DNA of 64,000 nt from Antilocapra americana (Eukaryota; Chordata; Mammalia; Artiodactyla; Antilocapridae). Both the position numbers and the translations under genes were made by a program. Below the pieces are notes generated by a model that saw only the letters and a list, made by a program, of their open reading frames with translations, did not search any database and was not told where the DNA came from. The stretch covers positions 2,439,836 through 2,503,835 of the forward strand of contig ML664176.1 in assembly GCA_007570785.1 (NCBI GenBank), written 5' to 3'. Below, piece by piece: positions 9,507 to 20,362 of this stretch. Position 1 is the first letter of the stretch, and each line of letters opens with the position of its first letter.

Positions 9507-10277
9507 AAAGGGAGCCTCCTAGGAGAGGTTGCTCAGGAAGGGTGTGAAGGGGGTAAAAGCAGCCAGGGTCTTGGGGATAGCTGCCCGGCAGGGGTGATGC
9601 TTGCCAGTCTTGCACTCTAGACAGACTTCTTCCTGGGGCTGCGTAATCATTTCAACCAGGCCAATCCACTCTTCTGTCTCCCACACTCCCTCTGCTTACT
9701 GACTGTGACCTTGTGGGGTTCTGGTTGTAATGCATTTTAGCAGGACTGTATATTTCCTTTGGGAGCATTTCCCAATGTGTTTTGCTACTTAGGCAAGAAT
9801 GAAAGCTGTATTCCGTTTGAGAGGATCATGTCCCGAGTGCTTTTAAGGGTCCTCTTATTTAGGATCGCTGGGTGCCTGCATGTTGAAGGTGACTTACCAG
9901 CTCTCAGACCACTGGAAGTGAAAAGCCGCCCATAGGTGCTGATGAAAGAAAAAAGAGAGCGTGATTGGCTGTGCAAGGTGGGTTTGCACCATTTTAGAAT
10001 GAAAAATCACTTGCTTGCTCTCAGGCTGGTGAACTTCCAAAAGTGTTGGAGCTGAGTTTGTGACAGTTGCTACAGGCCCCAGACTGTGATGCCTTGTCCC
10101 CTAAGAGCTGGGTGTCTGATGGTCTTGACAAGTAGAGTATATATAATTTTATGAATATACCTGATGAAGATATGAGAACAAGCCCTGTGGAATCTGAGAT
10201 GCATAAGGTGGCCAAATGTCCCTCATGAAAGGAGCCAGAGAAGGGCACTTTGCTCTTGGATTGGAACCTGACAGATT
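9507..10277. other. no recognised feature
   Basis: Moderately GC-rich unique-looking sequence. Short minus-strand frames at 9785-9976 and 10021-10248 have no recognisable content. Confidence 0.5.
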
Positions 10278-10410
10278 GAATTTGTTAAGGCTCCCTCATC
10301 ACCATACCACAGGCTAGTGGCTTCAACAGCAGAAATTTACTGTCTCAGTTTCAGAAGCTAGAAGTTGGAGATCAAGGTGCTGGCAAGAGTTGGTTCCTAC
10401 TGAGAGCTGT

Positions 10411-11373
10411 GTTCAGTTCAGTTCAGTCACTCAGTCGTGTCCGACTCTTTGTAACCCCTGTGGACTGTAGCACGCCAGGCCTCCCTGTCCATCACCAACT
10501 CCTGGAGTTTACCCAAACTCATGTCCTTTGAGTCAGTGATGCCATCCAACCATCTCATCCTCTGTCGTCTCCCTCTCCTCCCGCCTTCAGTCTTTCCCAG
10601 CATCGGGGTCTTTTCAAATGAGTCATATCAGGTGACCTAAGTATTGGAGTTTCAGCTTCAACATCAGTCCTTCCAATGGACACCCAGGACTGATCTCCTT
10701 TAGGATGGACTGGTTGGATGTCCTTGCAGTCCAAGGGACTTTCATGAGTCTTCTCCAACACCACAGTTCAAAAGCATCAATTCTTCAGCACTCAGCTTTC
10801 TTTATAGTCCAACTCTCACATCCATACATGACTACTGGGAAAAACCATAGCCTTGACTAGACGGACCTTTGCTAACAAAGTATTGTCTCTGCTTTTTAAT
10901 ATGCTGTCTAGGTTGATCATAGCTTTCCTTCCAAGAAGTAAGCGTCTTTTAATTTCATGGCTGCCATCACCATCTGCAGTGATTTTTGGAGCCCCTCAAA
11001 ATAAAGTTAGTCACTGTTTCCACTGTTCCCCATCTATTTGCCATAAAGTGATGGGACTGGATGCCATGATCTTAGTTTTCTGAATGTTGAGCTTTAAGAC
11101 AACTTTTTCACTCTCCTCTTTCACTTTCATCAAGAGGCTTTTTAATTCTTCTTCACTTTTTACCATAATAGTGGTGTCATCTGCATATCTGAGGTTTTTG
11201 ATATTTCTCCCTGCAATCTTGATTCCAGCATGTGCTTCATCCAACCTAGAGTTTCTCATGATGGACTCTGCATATAAGTTAAATAAGCAGGGTGACAATA
11301 TACAGCCTTGATGTACTCCTTTTCCTATTTGGAACCAGTCTGTTTTTCCATGTCCAGTTCTAACTGTTGCTTG
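10411..11373 (-). mobile_element. BovB LINE, 5' truncated, inside an LTR
   Basis: Antisense BovB whose 3' end is at 10411 ('gttcagttcagttcag') and which stops within the reverse-transcriptase region. The Y-A-D-D polymerase motif is encoded at 11176-11187 (minus strand), inside the 95-codon frame 11011-11298. Other frames are broken: 10555-10764 carries 'ESPLDCKDIQPVHPKGDQSW'. The copy is inert. A TSD could not be recognised. Confidence 0.93.
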
Positions 11374-11501
11374 GAGGAAGCATCTATTTCAGTCTTCTCT
11401 CCTTGGTTTGTTAATGGCCATCTTCTCCCTAGGCAGCTCTGTTTTTGTTTCCAGATTTCCTCTTTTTATCAATTAAGGATATGAGTCACAACAGATAAGG
11501 G

Positions 11502-11714
11502 AGTGAAAGTGAAAGTGTTTGACTCAGTCCTGTTTGACTCTTTGTGACCTCATGGACTGTAGCCCTCCAGGCTCCTCTGTCCATGGGATTCTCCAGGCAA
11601 GAATACTGGAGTGTGTTGCTATTCCCTTCTCCAGGGGATCTTCCCAACTCAGGGATTAAACCTGGTTTCCTGCATTGCAGGAGGATTCTTTACTGCCTGA
11701 ACCACCAGGGGAGC
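11502..11714 (-). mobile_element. Bov-tA SINE inside an LTR
   Basis: Antisense Bov-tA from 'gtgaaagtgaaagtgtttga' to 'gaaccaccaggggagcc'. The MaLR-like LTR resumes at once with 'tagggcccac'. A short TSD of the 'taaggg/taggg' type is plausible. Confidence 0.93.
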
Positions 11715-11820
11715 CTAGGGCCCACTGTTAACAGTTTCATTTTAACTTAATTACCTCTGTAAAGATCCTATTTACAAATAAGGTCACATTTTGAGGTTCT
11801 GGGCATTAGGACTCCAACAT

Positions 11821-11948
11821 TTTCTTTTCTTTTGACTGTCCTGCACAACATGTGGGATCTAGTTCCCAGACCAAGGACTGAACTTCCGCCGCCTGCATTG
11901 GAAGTGCAGACCTCCTTTTTTTTTTTTTTTTTTTTTTAAAAAAAAAAG
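11821..11948 (-). mobile_element. CHR-type SINE fragment and T/A homopolymer
   Basis: 'aacatgtgggatctagttcc' and 'gcctgcattggaagtgcaga' are an antisense CHR SINE missing its head. It ends abruptly in about 23 T followed by about 10 A (11915-11947), an odd junction next to a segment shared with 8586-8638. Confidence 0.8.
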
Positions 11949-11999
11949 GGAGCCTGAGTGGTTCTAGGTCAGTCTTTCTCTTTGACAGGGAAATAACTG
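11947..11999 (+). repeat. 53 bp segment also present at 8586-8638
   Basis: Aligned base by base, this matches 8586-8638 with five differences in 53. It begins 'agggagcctgagtggttcta'. The sequence is not a Bov-tA, CHR or BovB part that I recognise. See the finding for this pair. Confidence 0.85.
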
Positions 12000-12372
12000 T
12001 CAGGGAAGACTCCAGGGAAATCCTAGCATTTCTTTTTTGATGGGATGCAATTCAAGGCATAACACATTGTTAGACAGACTTGTTTCTTAGAGTCTGCCTC
12101 TGACATGGCATGGTTGTTACTGAAGTTACCTCTTTAGACTAAGGGACCCTCGCCTGTCATTCTGCACTTGAAAGTTTCATTGACCTACACCTGGGACTTC
12201 ATATTTTCCTAAGGTCTTGTCTGTATTTTCTGCCATCAGAACAGCCATGGCAGGCAGGAATTATTTCTACTTTGAGGAAATTGATACATTCCAAGGTTTA
12301 CACACTAAACACTGGGTACATTTGTTTCAAGTTCAGATTTTCTCCTCTGTATCTTAGATGTCTTCCATAACC
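12000..12372. other. no recognised feature
   Basis: Unclassified sequence with no notable open frame. Confidence 0.5.
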
Positions 12373-12445
12373 CTGGTGATTTCTCAAGCCTTGGTATGCA
12401 TAAGAATCTCCTGGGAGACTCGTTGAAAATACAAATTTAGGAGAC
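12373..12445 (+). mobile_element. MER5-like hAT fragment
   Basis: 'ggtatgcataagaatctcct' followed by 'gggagactcgttgaaaatac' matches the left half of MER5-type elements. The right half is missing. Confidence 0.5.
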
Positions 12446-12511
12446 TTTGTGGAATGCTACTAAACCAGAAGCTGAGGTTACAATTAAGGAAGGAGTATTT
12501 TTATTGTTTCC

Positions 12512-12632
12512 GGGCCTTTCCCTGGCGGTCCAGTGGTTAACACTCCATGCTTCTACTGCAGAAGGTACGGGTTTGATCCTTGGTCGGGAAACTAAGATCA
12601 CGCATGCTGTGTGGTGCCGCCGCACACAGACA
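12512..12632 (+). mobile_element. CHR-type SINE with 18 bp TSD
   Basis: Sense CHR SINE ('ggcggtccagtggttaacac', B-box 'gggtttgatccttgg'), truncated after about 120 bp. TSD AGTATTTTTATTRTTTCC lies at 12494-12511 and 12633-12650, one mismatch in 18. Confidence 0.95.
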
Positions 12633-12650
12633 AGTATTTTTATTATTTCC

Positions 12651-13484
12651 CCTGGAGATTTTTTGATGCTTTGCAGTATGTGAGAACAAGTGCACTGTAC
12701 CGTGGATGTAGTTTTGGTGGGGAGGGAACCCACTGACACTATCAAGTTTTTATTTTTCTGTTGGTGGCTTGCATGGGAGGCCCTAGGAGACATCCTGAGA
12801 AGGTGCTCATTGGAGTTGAGGTGCTTTGAGCCTAGAAGCACCTTCTTAGATTGTACCCCCGCCACCATACTGATGAGGAGGGTCTCTGGCTGCCAGGCTC
12901 TGCACACTGTTTCTCACCTAATGGGAAACAAACCTGTCTTGAACGTTCTGTGCTGTACAGATGCACCTTGCGGCACAGTGGGGAGCGGGTGAGAGATAGA
13001 TTGTCGCCTTTGTGGTAACAAATAAGCATTGCATGCATTATCAAGGCAGAAATAGAGCTGGCAAGAGGACAAGAGAAATTTTGTGACTGTTAAGTATTCA
13101 TCGTTATAAAATGGATTCACAGGAAATAAAATGTGGTGGCGCATGCCCAGTACAGAAGAAACACCTAGAGAAAAATTTGGAACCTGGATTTCCAGGCTCC
13201 ACCCCTAGAGATTTCTTTTCTAAAGTGGGATTCAAACGTTCTGAGATACTAGCCTGGGGACCACAGAACTGGCAACCCAGTATTAATGAAAGATTGTCAC
13301 TATGTAGTTCATCTGTTGATACTACAGTGACGTTGTCTCTGAATCACAAAACCATTCCCAAGCCTTGGCCATTAGCCTGTAGATTATATAACATACTCAG
13401 GATCAGTGTTCAAAAGTTATTTCACCAACTTGACTTTATTTTGATGACTATATAACAAAACACATGCTCCCTTCGTGCATTTCT
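12651..13484. other. mostly unclassified DNA
   Basis: The plus frame 12690-12992 (100 codons), the minus frame 12437-12907 (which runs through the CHR SINE) and the plus frame 13111-13455 (114 codons) have no recognisable domain. A stretch around 13190-13260 ('caggctccacccctagagat') faintly resembles MER5. Confidence 0.45.
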
Positions 13485-13625
13485 TAGAATGTGGTCCTTA
13501 GGTCAAGTATGATCAAAATTACCCAGGAAGAAGGTTAAAGGATGATGATTAAATACTGTAGCTGCCCAGGCCCCAGATATTCTAGTTTGGTAGATTTGGA
13601 ATAGGGAGTTTTCATAATCAGAAGG
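13485..13625. mobile_element. possible MER5-like hAT fragment
   Basis: 'agaatgtggtccttaggtca' and 'gcccaggccccagatattct' resemble MER5-type elements at high divergence. Confidence 0.4.
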
Positions 13626-13729
13626 TTGTTACGGATATTGAGGTTTCAGTGCCACTCAGCCAGGGCTTGGAAAACCCTGTGGCTTTTACCAGAGTCCAGC
13701 CACATAGTAAGGTTAAAAACACTGTTAGA

Positions 13730-14020
13730 GGCTTTCCTGGTGGTCCAGTGGTTAAGAATCCACCTGCCAATGCAGGAGACATGGGTTTGACCCCTGGTCT
13801 GGGAGGATCCCACGTGCCAGGGAGCAAGTAAGCCTATGTGCCACAGCTGCTGAGCTGGTGCTCTACAGCCTGCGAACCTGCACAGGAGAAGCCACGACGA
13901 GAAGGCCGTGCATTGCAACTAGAGAGTAGTCCCTGCTCACCACAGCTAGAGAAACCCACATGTAGCCACGAAGACCTAGAGGAGCCAACAATAAATAAAT
14001 AAAAATAAAATCAACAGAAC
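13730..14020 (+). mobile_element. full-length CHR-type SINE with perfect TSD
   Basis: Complete CHR SINE from 'ggctttcctggtggtccagt' through the 'agaagccacgacgagaag' body to an (AAAT)n tail. Perfect 14 bp TSD AAAACACTGTTAGA at 13716-13729 and 14021-14034. Coding frames across it are artefacts. Confidence 0.97.
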
Positions 14021-14034
14021 AAAACACTGTTAGA

Positions 14035-15029
14035 TTGATTGATGTTTACAGTGGCATTTGTTGCCATTTTCCGACTTGTGATTCTGTTTGTAGTCTGAAG
14101 TTACCAGGACCTTGTTGTGCAGCTGGGATGTAATTTTAACAGATCCCTAGAGTTCTAGTTGAATAACCACCTCCCTCCCTTTTGTATATAAGCTCATGCA
14201 GTTCGTTTTAAGATACGTCTTAAAATGAAAGTTACGCTTCTTTGTCCAGGTAAATTCCTTTGGAGCATTGATAGTCATGTGAAATTTATTAGAGATTTTT
14301 GGAATGAATTCAAGGAGGCTTTGTGGTTTTAAACTACGCAAGTGGCTAAAGATGACCTATGGTAGAAATAGGTTTGTATTCTTGGGCTCCATTTGTATAT
14401 TTAAAAAAAGGTAAGTGCTTTCATATGAGTGGGGGTGTTGTCAAGGGGAGGGACTCTCCCGTTAGTAAAGGAAATTCAACTGCATTGACCAGTATATCTT
14501 GGTAGTTTCCACTCCTTGCTTTGTAGATGTATCTATAAATTGATTTTTTTTCCCCCAAAGACAAGATTTTCACTTCTAGGTTCTTTCTGGCAGAATGGGG
14601 ACCATTAGTTTTAGAAAGAGAAGCTAGAGTTAATTTTGTGTCATCAAGCCTTATGTACCCTCTTTACTTTCTGTAATGTATTCTTGAAAAGTTAGAGGTG
14701 AATAATCTGTTTTTAACATTGCTGCAGGAACTGCATGTGTTTGTCAAAATCGATTGATCTCTACACTTAAAAAGGATGAAATTTACTGTACATAATAATA
14801 CGTAAATGATCCCGGCTCAAAAAAATGTGCCAGGGGGACTTGTCACTTTAACTATTCCTTTTGTGAATTAATTTTTGAATCCAAGGCGTCATTTGTGATG
14901 CAAATGACTCCCCTGGGTTCGTCTTTGTTCCATACCTGTTTGAAAAGTGTTCTGTGTGCTTCACCTTTGTTTCTGCTTAGTGGGGTGGGAGGAGTGGAGA
15001 TGGCGCAGGACTGTGAGGGATGGGATTTA
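14035..15029. other. no recognised feature
   Basis: About 1 kb of AT-rich unique-looking DNA without repeats I can name. Minus frames 14147-14341 and 14852-15076 have no recognisable content. Lack of repeats over this length is mildly notable for this window. Confidence 0.5.
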
Positions 15030-15041
15030 CCTCCCACCCAT

Positions 15042-15298
15042 TCTTTTTTTGTGTATGGGCTGTACTGGGTCTTCATTGGTGCCTGGGCTTTTCTCTAGTT
15101 GCTGTGAGTGCAGGCTACTCTCTAGTGGTGGTGTGTGGGCTTCTCACTGTGATGGCTTCTCTTGTGGAGCATGGTCTCTAGTCAAGTCGTCTTCCGTAGT
15201 TGCTCTGCAGCATGTGGGATCTTCCCAGATCAGGGATTGAACCCGTGTCTCCTGCACTGGCAGGAGGATTCTTTACCACTGAGCCACCTGGGAAGTCC
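15042..15298 (-). mobile_element. CHR-type SINE with 12 bp TSD
   Basis: Antisense CHR SINE ending in 'gagccacctgggaagtcc'. Perfect TSD CCTCCCACCCAT at 15030-15041 and 15299-15310. Confidence 0.95.
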
Positions 15299-15394
15299 CC
15301 TCCCACCCATCTTGATAATTTTCATCTCAGTGCCACATTTAGTACATGGTGGAAGTTCACAAAGGTTTGGGGGGTGAATAAAACCATCATGTTG

Positions 15395-15512
15395 ATGGAG
15401 AAATTGAGGTTTTGTTCCGAGAGGCCAAGTGGCTTGTCCAGATGTGAGGGCAGCGTGGCTGAAAGAGAAGAATCCTTCGTGCCTCTGACTCCCAGACCAC
15501 TGCCCTTCACCT
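15395..15512 (-). mobile_element. MIR SINE fragment
   Basis: 'gagaaattgaggttttgttc', then 'aagtggcttgtccagatgtg' and 'cgtgcctctgactcccagac', follow the antisense MIR core. Confidence 0.6.
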
Positions 15513-15639
15513 TCCTTTCTTCAACTTAGGTCTTGTAAATTCATGTTTTATCAGTTGGGGGTGTTTTACACCTAGGTGTACCTGTAGCCTTGTAGAGTGG
15601 AGGCATTCTGTTATCATGGAGGAGCCCTGGCTTTGAAAT

Positions 15640-15790
15640 CATTCATCAGTTTGGCAAATCTTTTTCTGAGTGTCTCTAAGGTGCATGCATGGTGGATATG
15701 GCCCAGACCGGAGCCCTGCTTTCATGGAAAGCACAGTTTGGGAGAGTATGTGTGGGCAGGAGGCATTAAAACAAATCAGAAGAGGGTTGT
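15640..15790 (-). mobile_element. possible L2-type tail, antisense
   Basis: 'tgagtgtctctaaggtgcat', 'ggagccctgctttcatggaa' and 'gcattaaaacaaatcag' have the order of an antisense L2 tail region. Diverged. Confidence 0.4.
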
Positions 15791-15803
15791 CGACTAAAAA
15801 AAA

Positions 15804-16268
15804 AGATGTGCTACATGAGAGTTTCGAGTTAAGTTTTATTTGGGTCAAAATGAGGACTGCAGCCTGGTAGACAGCACTTCAGATAGTTCTGAGGAACTGC
15901 TCCAAAGGGGTCATGGGGAAAGACTGATATATGTGATTTTGGTGAAGGGGAAGTTCAATGCAGTCAAGCACATATTGTACTTTTCTGCTGGTCACGAAGA
16001 GCTGATATCATCATGAAGGTTTTTAGTGCTCTTCTAGATATGAGGAGATGCAGGGATTGGGGTCATGAAGTTAGTTTCTGAAAACATCTATCTAAAGACC
16101 TGTTCCATCAGTTTGCTTGGAGCACAGAGTGCCTCACTCTCCACCCTGAATTCCCTTCAGGGAGTGTTGAACTTCAGCCCAGAGTTTGATCTGCATAGAG
16201 GCAGATGGCAAATGCCCTTGGCAAGGGCCAATTTGTAGTTGACAGGGTTGAGTGTCACAAAGGGTTAC
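15804..16268 (-). mobile_element. probable artiodactyl ERV solo LTR (antisense)
   Basis: 'gagttaagttttatttgggt' (an AATAAA-type polyadenylation signal on the minus strand) and the following 'aaaatgaggactgcagcctg' match a repeat I know from ruminant sequence and interpret as an LTR. No retroviral gene lies beside it. Boundaries and family are uncertain. Confidence 0.5.
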
Positions 16269-16297
16269 ACGTAGGGACCTGTAATATCGTGACCACT

Positions 16298-16450
16298 ATT
16301 CAGAGTGTGACCTTGCGGAAATCATCTAACTTCTGTAAGCGTCGGTGACCTCAATCAAACAGACGAATCAAGGATTTGTTGCAAAGATTCAAGGAGATCA
16401 TAAATATAAAGTGTACTGTGCATGCTTCTGGGCTCATGGCAATTATCTGT
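16298..16450 (+). mobile_element. MIR SINE
   Basis: 'gtgtgaccttgcggaaatca', 'cttctgtaagcgtcggtgac' and 'ttcaaggagatcataaatat' track the sense MIR core and 3' region. Confidence 0.65.
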
Positions 16451-16934
16451 AGTTTGTTAGGGTGAGTAAATATGTTTGTATTTCTCACCACTGTGCTGCA
16501 TTGGCTCTTGGAGACAACCTCAGAATGGGAGTTTGGAATGTTTATTTTTTTCTCTTGTGTTTTGGATCATCTGAAGAACGATGGAGGAATGTACTGGAGG
16601 GCTGTGTTAGTTGGTTTTGCTCATTGACCAATGCAGATTGAGGTGGGAGCAGCTCTTTCTAGCCATGGAGCTGAGTTATGATCATAAGTGCACTGAGCTA
16701 GTGATGCCCCTGTCCTTCTTCTGTCTCTCAGGGGCTGCAGAGCTCAGGCTGGACAAAGAGGATAATTTTCCAGGTGTGCCAAGACTTGGAAAAGTTTGGG
16801 AGAGCACCTCTCTAAATGTGCTCTCACCCTAACCCCTGGAAGCAGGAGCGAGGCTACTAGATTTTGAGTTTTCTTCTCACCGAAGAGAACAATGTAAAGG
16901 AAGTAAGGACTACCCTTGGCTGCCTGGGAGTTTT
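16451..16934. other. no recognised feature
   Basis: Unclassified DNA. The 73-codon plus frame 16611-16832 has no recognisable motif. Confidence 0.5.
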
Positions 16935-16949
16935 AAATGAGAGATGCAG

Positions 16950-17222
16950 GACTTCCCTGGTGGTCTAGTGGTTAAGAATCCACCTGCCATGCAGTGGACA
17001 CCGGTTCAATCCACACTCTAGTAGAAGCAACAGGCCGCAGAGCAACTAAGCCTTGTGAGCCACAACTCCGAGCCCGTGTGCCCCAGAGCCTGCAAACCAC
17101 AACAGGAGAAGCCACCACAATGAGAAGCCCATGCACTGCAACTGGAGGGGAAGCCCCACTGGCTGTAACTAGAGAAAGCCCTCCCATAGCAGTGAAGACA
17201 CAGCATGGCCAAAAATAAAGTA
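16950..17222 (+). mobile_element. full-length CHR-type SINE with 15 bp TSD
   Basis: Sense CHR SINE from 'acttccctggtggtctagtg' to an A-rich tail. Perfect TSD AAATGAGAGATGCAG at 16935-16949 and 17223-17237. Confidence 0.97.
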
Positions 17223-17249
17223 AAATGAGAGATGCAGATGATCTAGACT

Positions 17250-17402
17250 AGAGTTCCCAAACTTCTCTGATAATAAGATTCACCTGAATACTTGCTAAGC
17301 TGACAGCTCACCAGGCCTGCCGTGGTTTGGATTGGGACCCTAGAATCTGTGTGTATAACAGCTACCCCTGTGTGATTCTTACTGGGGATATTTGAGAAAC
17401 CT
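17250..17402 (+). mobile_element. MER5-like hAT element
   Basis: 'agagttcccaaacttctctg' at the left and 'atttgagaaacctt' at the right look like decayed MER5 termini around a core with 'ataagattcacctgaatact'. Length is close to MER5 deletion forms. Confidence 0.6.
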
Positions 17403-17444
17403 TGGACGAGGTCATAAATCTTTTTGTCCTTGCCACCTGAAGTT

Positions 17445-17585
17445 GGTCCGAGGATCAGCAACATCAGCATCACCAGGGAACTCGTTGAAACTCTTGAGTT
17501 CCATCCAGACCTGCTGACTCAGAATCAGCATTTTAGTAAGATCCCGACTTGAATGTATATCCACAATAAATTTGGGGCAGAGTCT
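17445..17585 (-). mobile_element. MER5-like hAT element (antisense)
   Basis: 'cagcaacatcagcatcacca' then 'agacctgctgactcagaatc' reads as the antisense of MER5A, truncated at one side. It is the second MER5-type copy within 350 bp, in the opposite orientation to its neighbour. Confidence 0.65.
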
Positions 17586-17730
17586 GCCTAGAGGGCAGGG
17601 ACACCTGTCAACATTTTACACCAGAGAGGTGGTGGTAACAGGTCTGATCATCTCTTCTGAGGAATCAGAAGAGATGCTAGGCCAGGGATTTGACCTCAGG
17701 TTTCTGATTCCAAATTGAGTGCTCCTCACA

Positions 17731-18155
17731 CAAGCTGTGTGACAGAGGATGAGATGGTTGGATGGCATCACCAACTCAATGGACATGGGTTTGGGTGGAC
17801 TCTGGGAGTTGGTGATGGACAGGGAGGCCTGGCGTGCTGCGGTTCATGGGGCTGCAAACAGTCAGACACGACTGAGCGACTGAACTGAACTGAACTGAAC
17901 ACACAAGCTGAGGCTCCAATACTTTGGCCACCTGATGGGAGGGAAGAGCCAACTCATTGGAAGAGATCCTGATGCTGAGAAAGAGTGAGGGCAAGAGAAG
18001 AGGGCAACAGAGGATGAGATGATTGGATGGCATCACCGACTTAATGAAGAGTAACCTCTGGGAGATGGTGGAGGACAGGGAAGCCTGGAGTGCTGCAGTC
18101 CATGGGGTCACAAAGAATTGGACACAACTTGGCAACTGAACAACAATAATACACA
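17731..18155 (+). mobile_element. older BovB 3' end, split by a younger BovB 3' end
   Basis: Sense BovB fragment beginning 'caagctg' at 17731-17737, interrupted, then resuming at 17911 ('aggctccaatactttggcca') to its 3' tail near 18150. It encodes a decayed C-terminal ORF2 tail. The insertion inside is flanked by an 11 bp duplication of this element. Confidence 0.88.
17738..17899 (+). mobile_element. short BovB/Bov-A 3' end nested in BovB
   Basis: 162 bp of BovB 3' terminus in sense, ending in a (TGAAC)n tail at about 17880-17899. Perfect TSD CACACAAGCTG at 17727-17737 and 17900-17910. Extremely 5' truncated. Confidence 0.93.
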
Positions 18156-18444
18156 TCCTCTTGACTTCTTACAGACTCTCAGGGTGTGTCTCTAACCTGC
18201 TGTCAGGGCCCTCACCAGCCTGTTAATGTTGCACCTGGGAAGAATGACACCTGGGGACAGGAGAGGACTGCTGGGAACACTCAGGTGTGCTGTAGTCCTT
18301 GGCATCAATTCATGATACAGAGTTGGCCCTGTGGGGCTCCTGGCACAAAGCCTTTCTGTGTCTTCCATTTCTTTGCTTATAGGAAATAGCCTTCATTCAG
18401 CCTCCATGACCTTCCCTGAATTCCAATGGGTAGATTCAACCAGT
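18156..18444. other. no recognised feature
   Basis: Unclassified DNA. A 67-codon frame at 18186-18389 has no recognisable content. Confidence 0.5.
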
Positions 18445-18946
18445 TGATAATTAGAGAAGGGAGGGGATGCAAGACAAGGGAGAAACAAACAGTCTAGAGA
18501 AACAATAGTGCAATCTTGGGTCAAGGCCCTGGTTCCCTATCAAAGAATACACACAACAGTATCTATGAATTGTTTTGCAGGTACTGAAACCTCCTTCAGG
18601 TGGGAGAAGTTAAGATTAATGATGGTGTAGGTGTACTGTCCATAAGCATGTTGACCCTAGATCAGTTGGCACCTCAAGGTTGATGATGCTGACTCCTACT
18701 TACCTCACCACCAACCCATCAGAAGAATGTCCACAAGCTGATCACACCCACTTTGAATCATTACTATAAAACTCCTCACTATTGTCTCCAAATGGGGGCA
18801 CACAGGCTTTTTTTTTTTTTGAGGCAGGAGTTCACTGTGTCTGCCTTTGCCTGGCAAAGTGATAAAACTATCCTATTCTGTTTCACCCAAAACTGTCTCC
18901 AAGATTTGATTTGGCCCCGGTGTATAGAGAAGCTGAGATTCTGGCA
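18445..18946 (+). mobile_element. probable ERV solo LTR
   Basis: The layout resembles a retroviral LTR in sense orientation: a 'ctataaaa' TATA-like box at about 18764-18771, a 'gataaaac' polyadenylation-like signal near 18862, and a U5-like end ('ctgtctccaagatttgattt', then 'gagattctggca') closing in CA at 18946. A T run lies at about 18809-18820. No gag, pol or env is adjacent. The left boundary is a guess. Confidence 0.5.
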
Positions 18947-19589
18947 TCATTAACCCTGTCAAGACCCCTTCTCACTGTTCCTGGGGAGAAACTTAGGTCC
19001 AAATGTCAAAGTCAGCACCTTTGAATTCTCGGAGACCTGCAGAAGTTTGTATCATCCTGGTGGTGGATCCCTGAAAAAGTTGTTTTATCTCCATCCAAGG
19101 TCAGGGTCAGATGGAGTGCAATTTTTCTAGTGCTCCTCCAGAGTTTTTAATCCTTCTTCTCCAAGCACAATGTCAGAGAAAATACCCTGTGAGGCTCTTG
19201 CCAAATGGCTTGAAATAAACGTCCACACACATTTCCAAAAAGACAATTAGAAGCTTATTTGATGAACCAAAGGCCTGCTGTGCTAGCCATTAGTTGGAGA
19301 GAGTTCAGTGCCAATTTGGGAAGCTCTCCCAGGGGCCCTCTTTCTCATCACAGCCCCCTCTTGGAGAAGTTAAACTGGGGAAGTGCTGAGACCGCCAGGG
19401 AAAGGGGAGGATAGGGAAAAGGGGCAATGGGAGTGATGACCCCAGTGAGAAAGGAACAATGGCTCTGTCTCTTCCCAGGAGAATTGGAATCTTTGCAGAT
19501 AAAATTAAGCAGAAAAATGAAGGTCGTTACAAATTCATCAGCACTTGAATCCTATTACCAGTTACCACTGGTGGTGTGGCCATGGAGAC
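18947..19589. other. no recognised feature
   Basis: Unclassified DNA, possibly including more LTR-derived sequence near 19240-19400. No coding evidence. Confidence 0.4.
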
Positions 19590-19725
19590 TCTTTAGGAAA
19601 CTGAGCCCTAGGGAAGTCATGGACTCTATCCAAGGTCATGTGCTGGGTTAGTGGCAATGCTTGGGTCAGGGTCCAGGGATTCCATCTGTGCTCTATCCCT
19701 GTGCTCTGCTGCCTTCTCTATGGGA
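19590..19725 (-). mobile_element. MIR SINE fragment
   Basis: 'tttaggaaactgagccctag' and 'tccaaggtcatgtgctgggt' follow the antisense MIR core. Confidence 0.65.
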
Positions 19726-20141
19726 GGGAAGATGCTAAGAATGTGAAATTTTATAGTGATTGGATCCAGATGTTCTGGCCCTGCCCCCCTTTAAAGCTAA
19801 CATAGTGTTTTTTTTTTTTTTTAATGAAATAGAATATTTTAATCTGCTGGTTTCATTTGCTAGTCCACCTTATGCATTCAAGGGATAAAGGTCAGGAAGG
19901 AAAAATCCCAAGCTGGTAAGTATCCTGTGCTTTGGGGGTGTGACACCAGGCTGTTTCTCTTGGCTTGAGGCATCAGACTGAGTGACCTGTGGCACACAGG
20001 TCAGGGACAGGCTCTGCGCTGGACACGGGCAGAATGTTTATGTTCATAGTTGGAGCATGGGTTTAGATGCTCTTGCCAAGGACAGACACATATTACATTT
20101 TTAAAATTAAATTGTGGGAAGACTGAAATTTTTTGGTGGTT
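19726..20141. other. no recognised feature
   Basis: Unclassified DNA with a 14 bp T run near 19809-19822. Confidence 0.5.
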
Positions 20142-20153
20142 CTTTTAGCTTGA

Positions 20154-20362
20154 GTGCATGTGTGCATGCTCAGTCCTGTCTGACTCTTTGTGACCCTGTG
20201 GACTGAAGCCTGCCAGGCTCCTCTGTCCATGAAATTTTCCAGGCAAGAATACAGGAGTGTGTTGCCATTTCCTTCTCTAGGGGGTCTTCCTGACCCAGGA
20301 ATCGAACCTGAGTCTCCTGAGTTGGCAGGCAGATTCTTCACCACTGAGCCACCTGGGGATCC
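20154..20362 (-). mobile_element. Bov-tA SINE
   Basis: Antisense Bov-tA. The flanks CTTTTAGCTTGA (20142-20153) and CCTTTGGCTTGA (20363-20374) are a probable TSD with two mismatches in 12. Confidence 0.94.

Larger units (their letters stand above)
10278..11820 (-). mobile_element. MaLR/MLT1-like LTR, split by BovB and Bov-tA
   Basis: Three host segments form one antisense LTR: 10278-10410 ('gaagttggagatcaaggtgc'), 11374-11501 ('ttaatggccatcttctccct') and 11715-11820 ('acaaataaggtcacattttg', 'ttaggactccaacat'). The order matches mammalian apparent LTRs. A CHR SINE replaces the end that should follow 11820. No internal region or partner LTR is seen, so it is a solo LTR. Confidence 0.75.

Noticed and set aside
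18764..18771. TATA box of a cellular promoter
   Set aside because: It sits in an LTR-like segment and is better explained as part of a decayed retroviral promoter.
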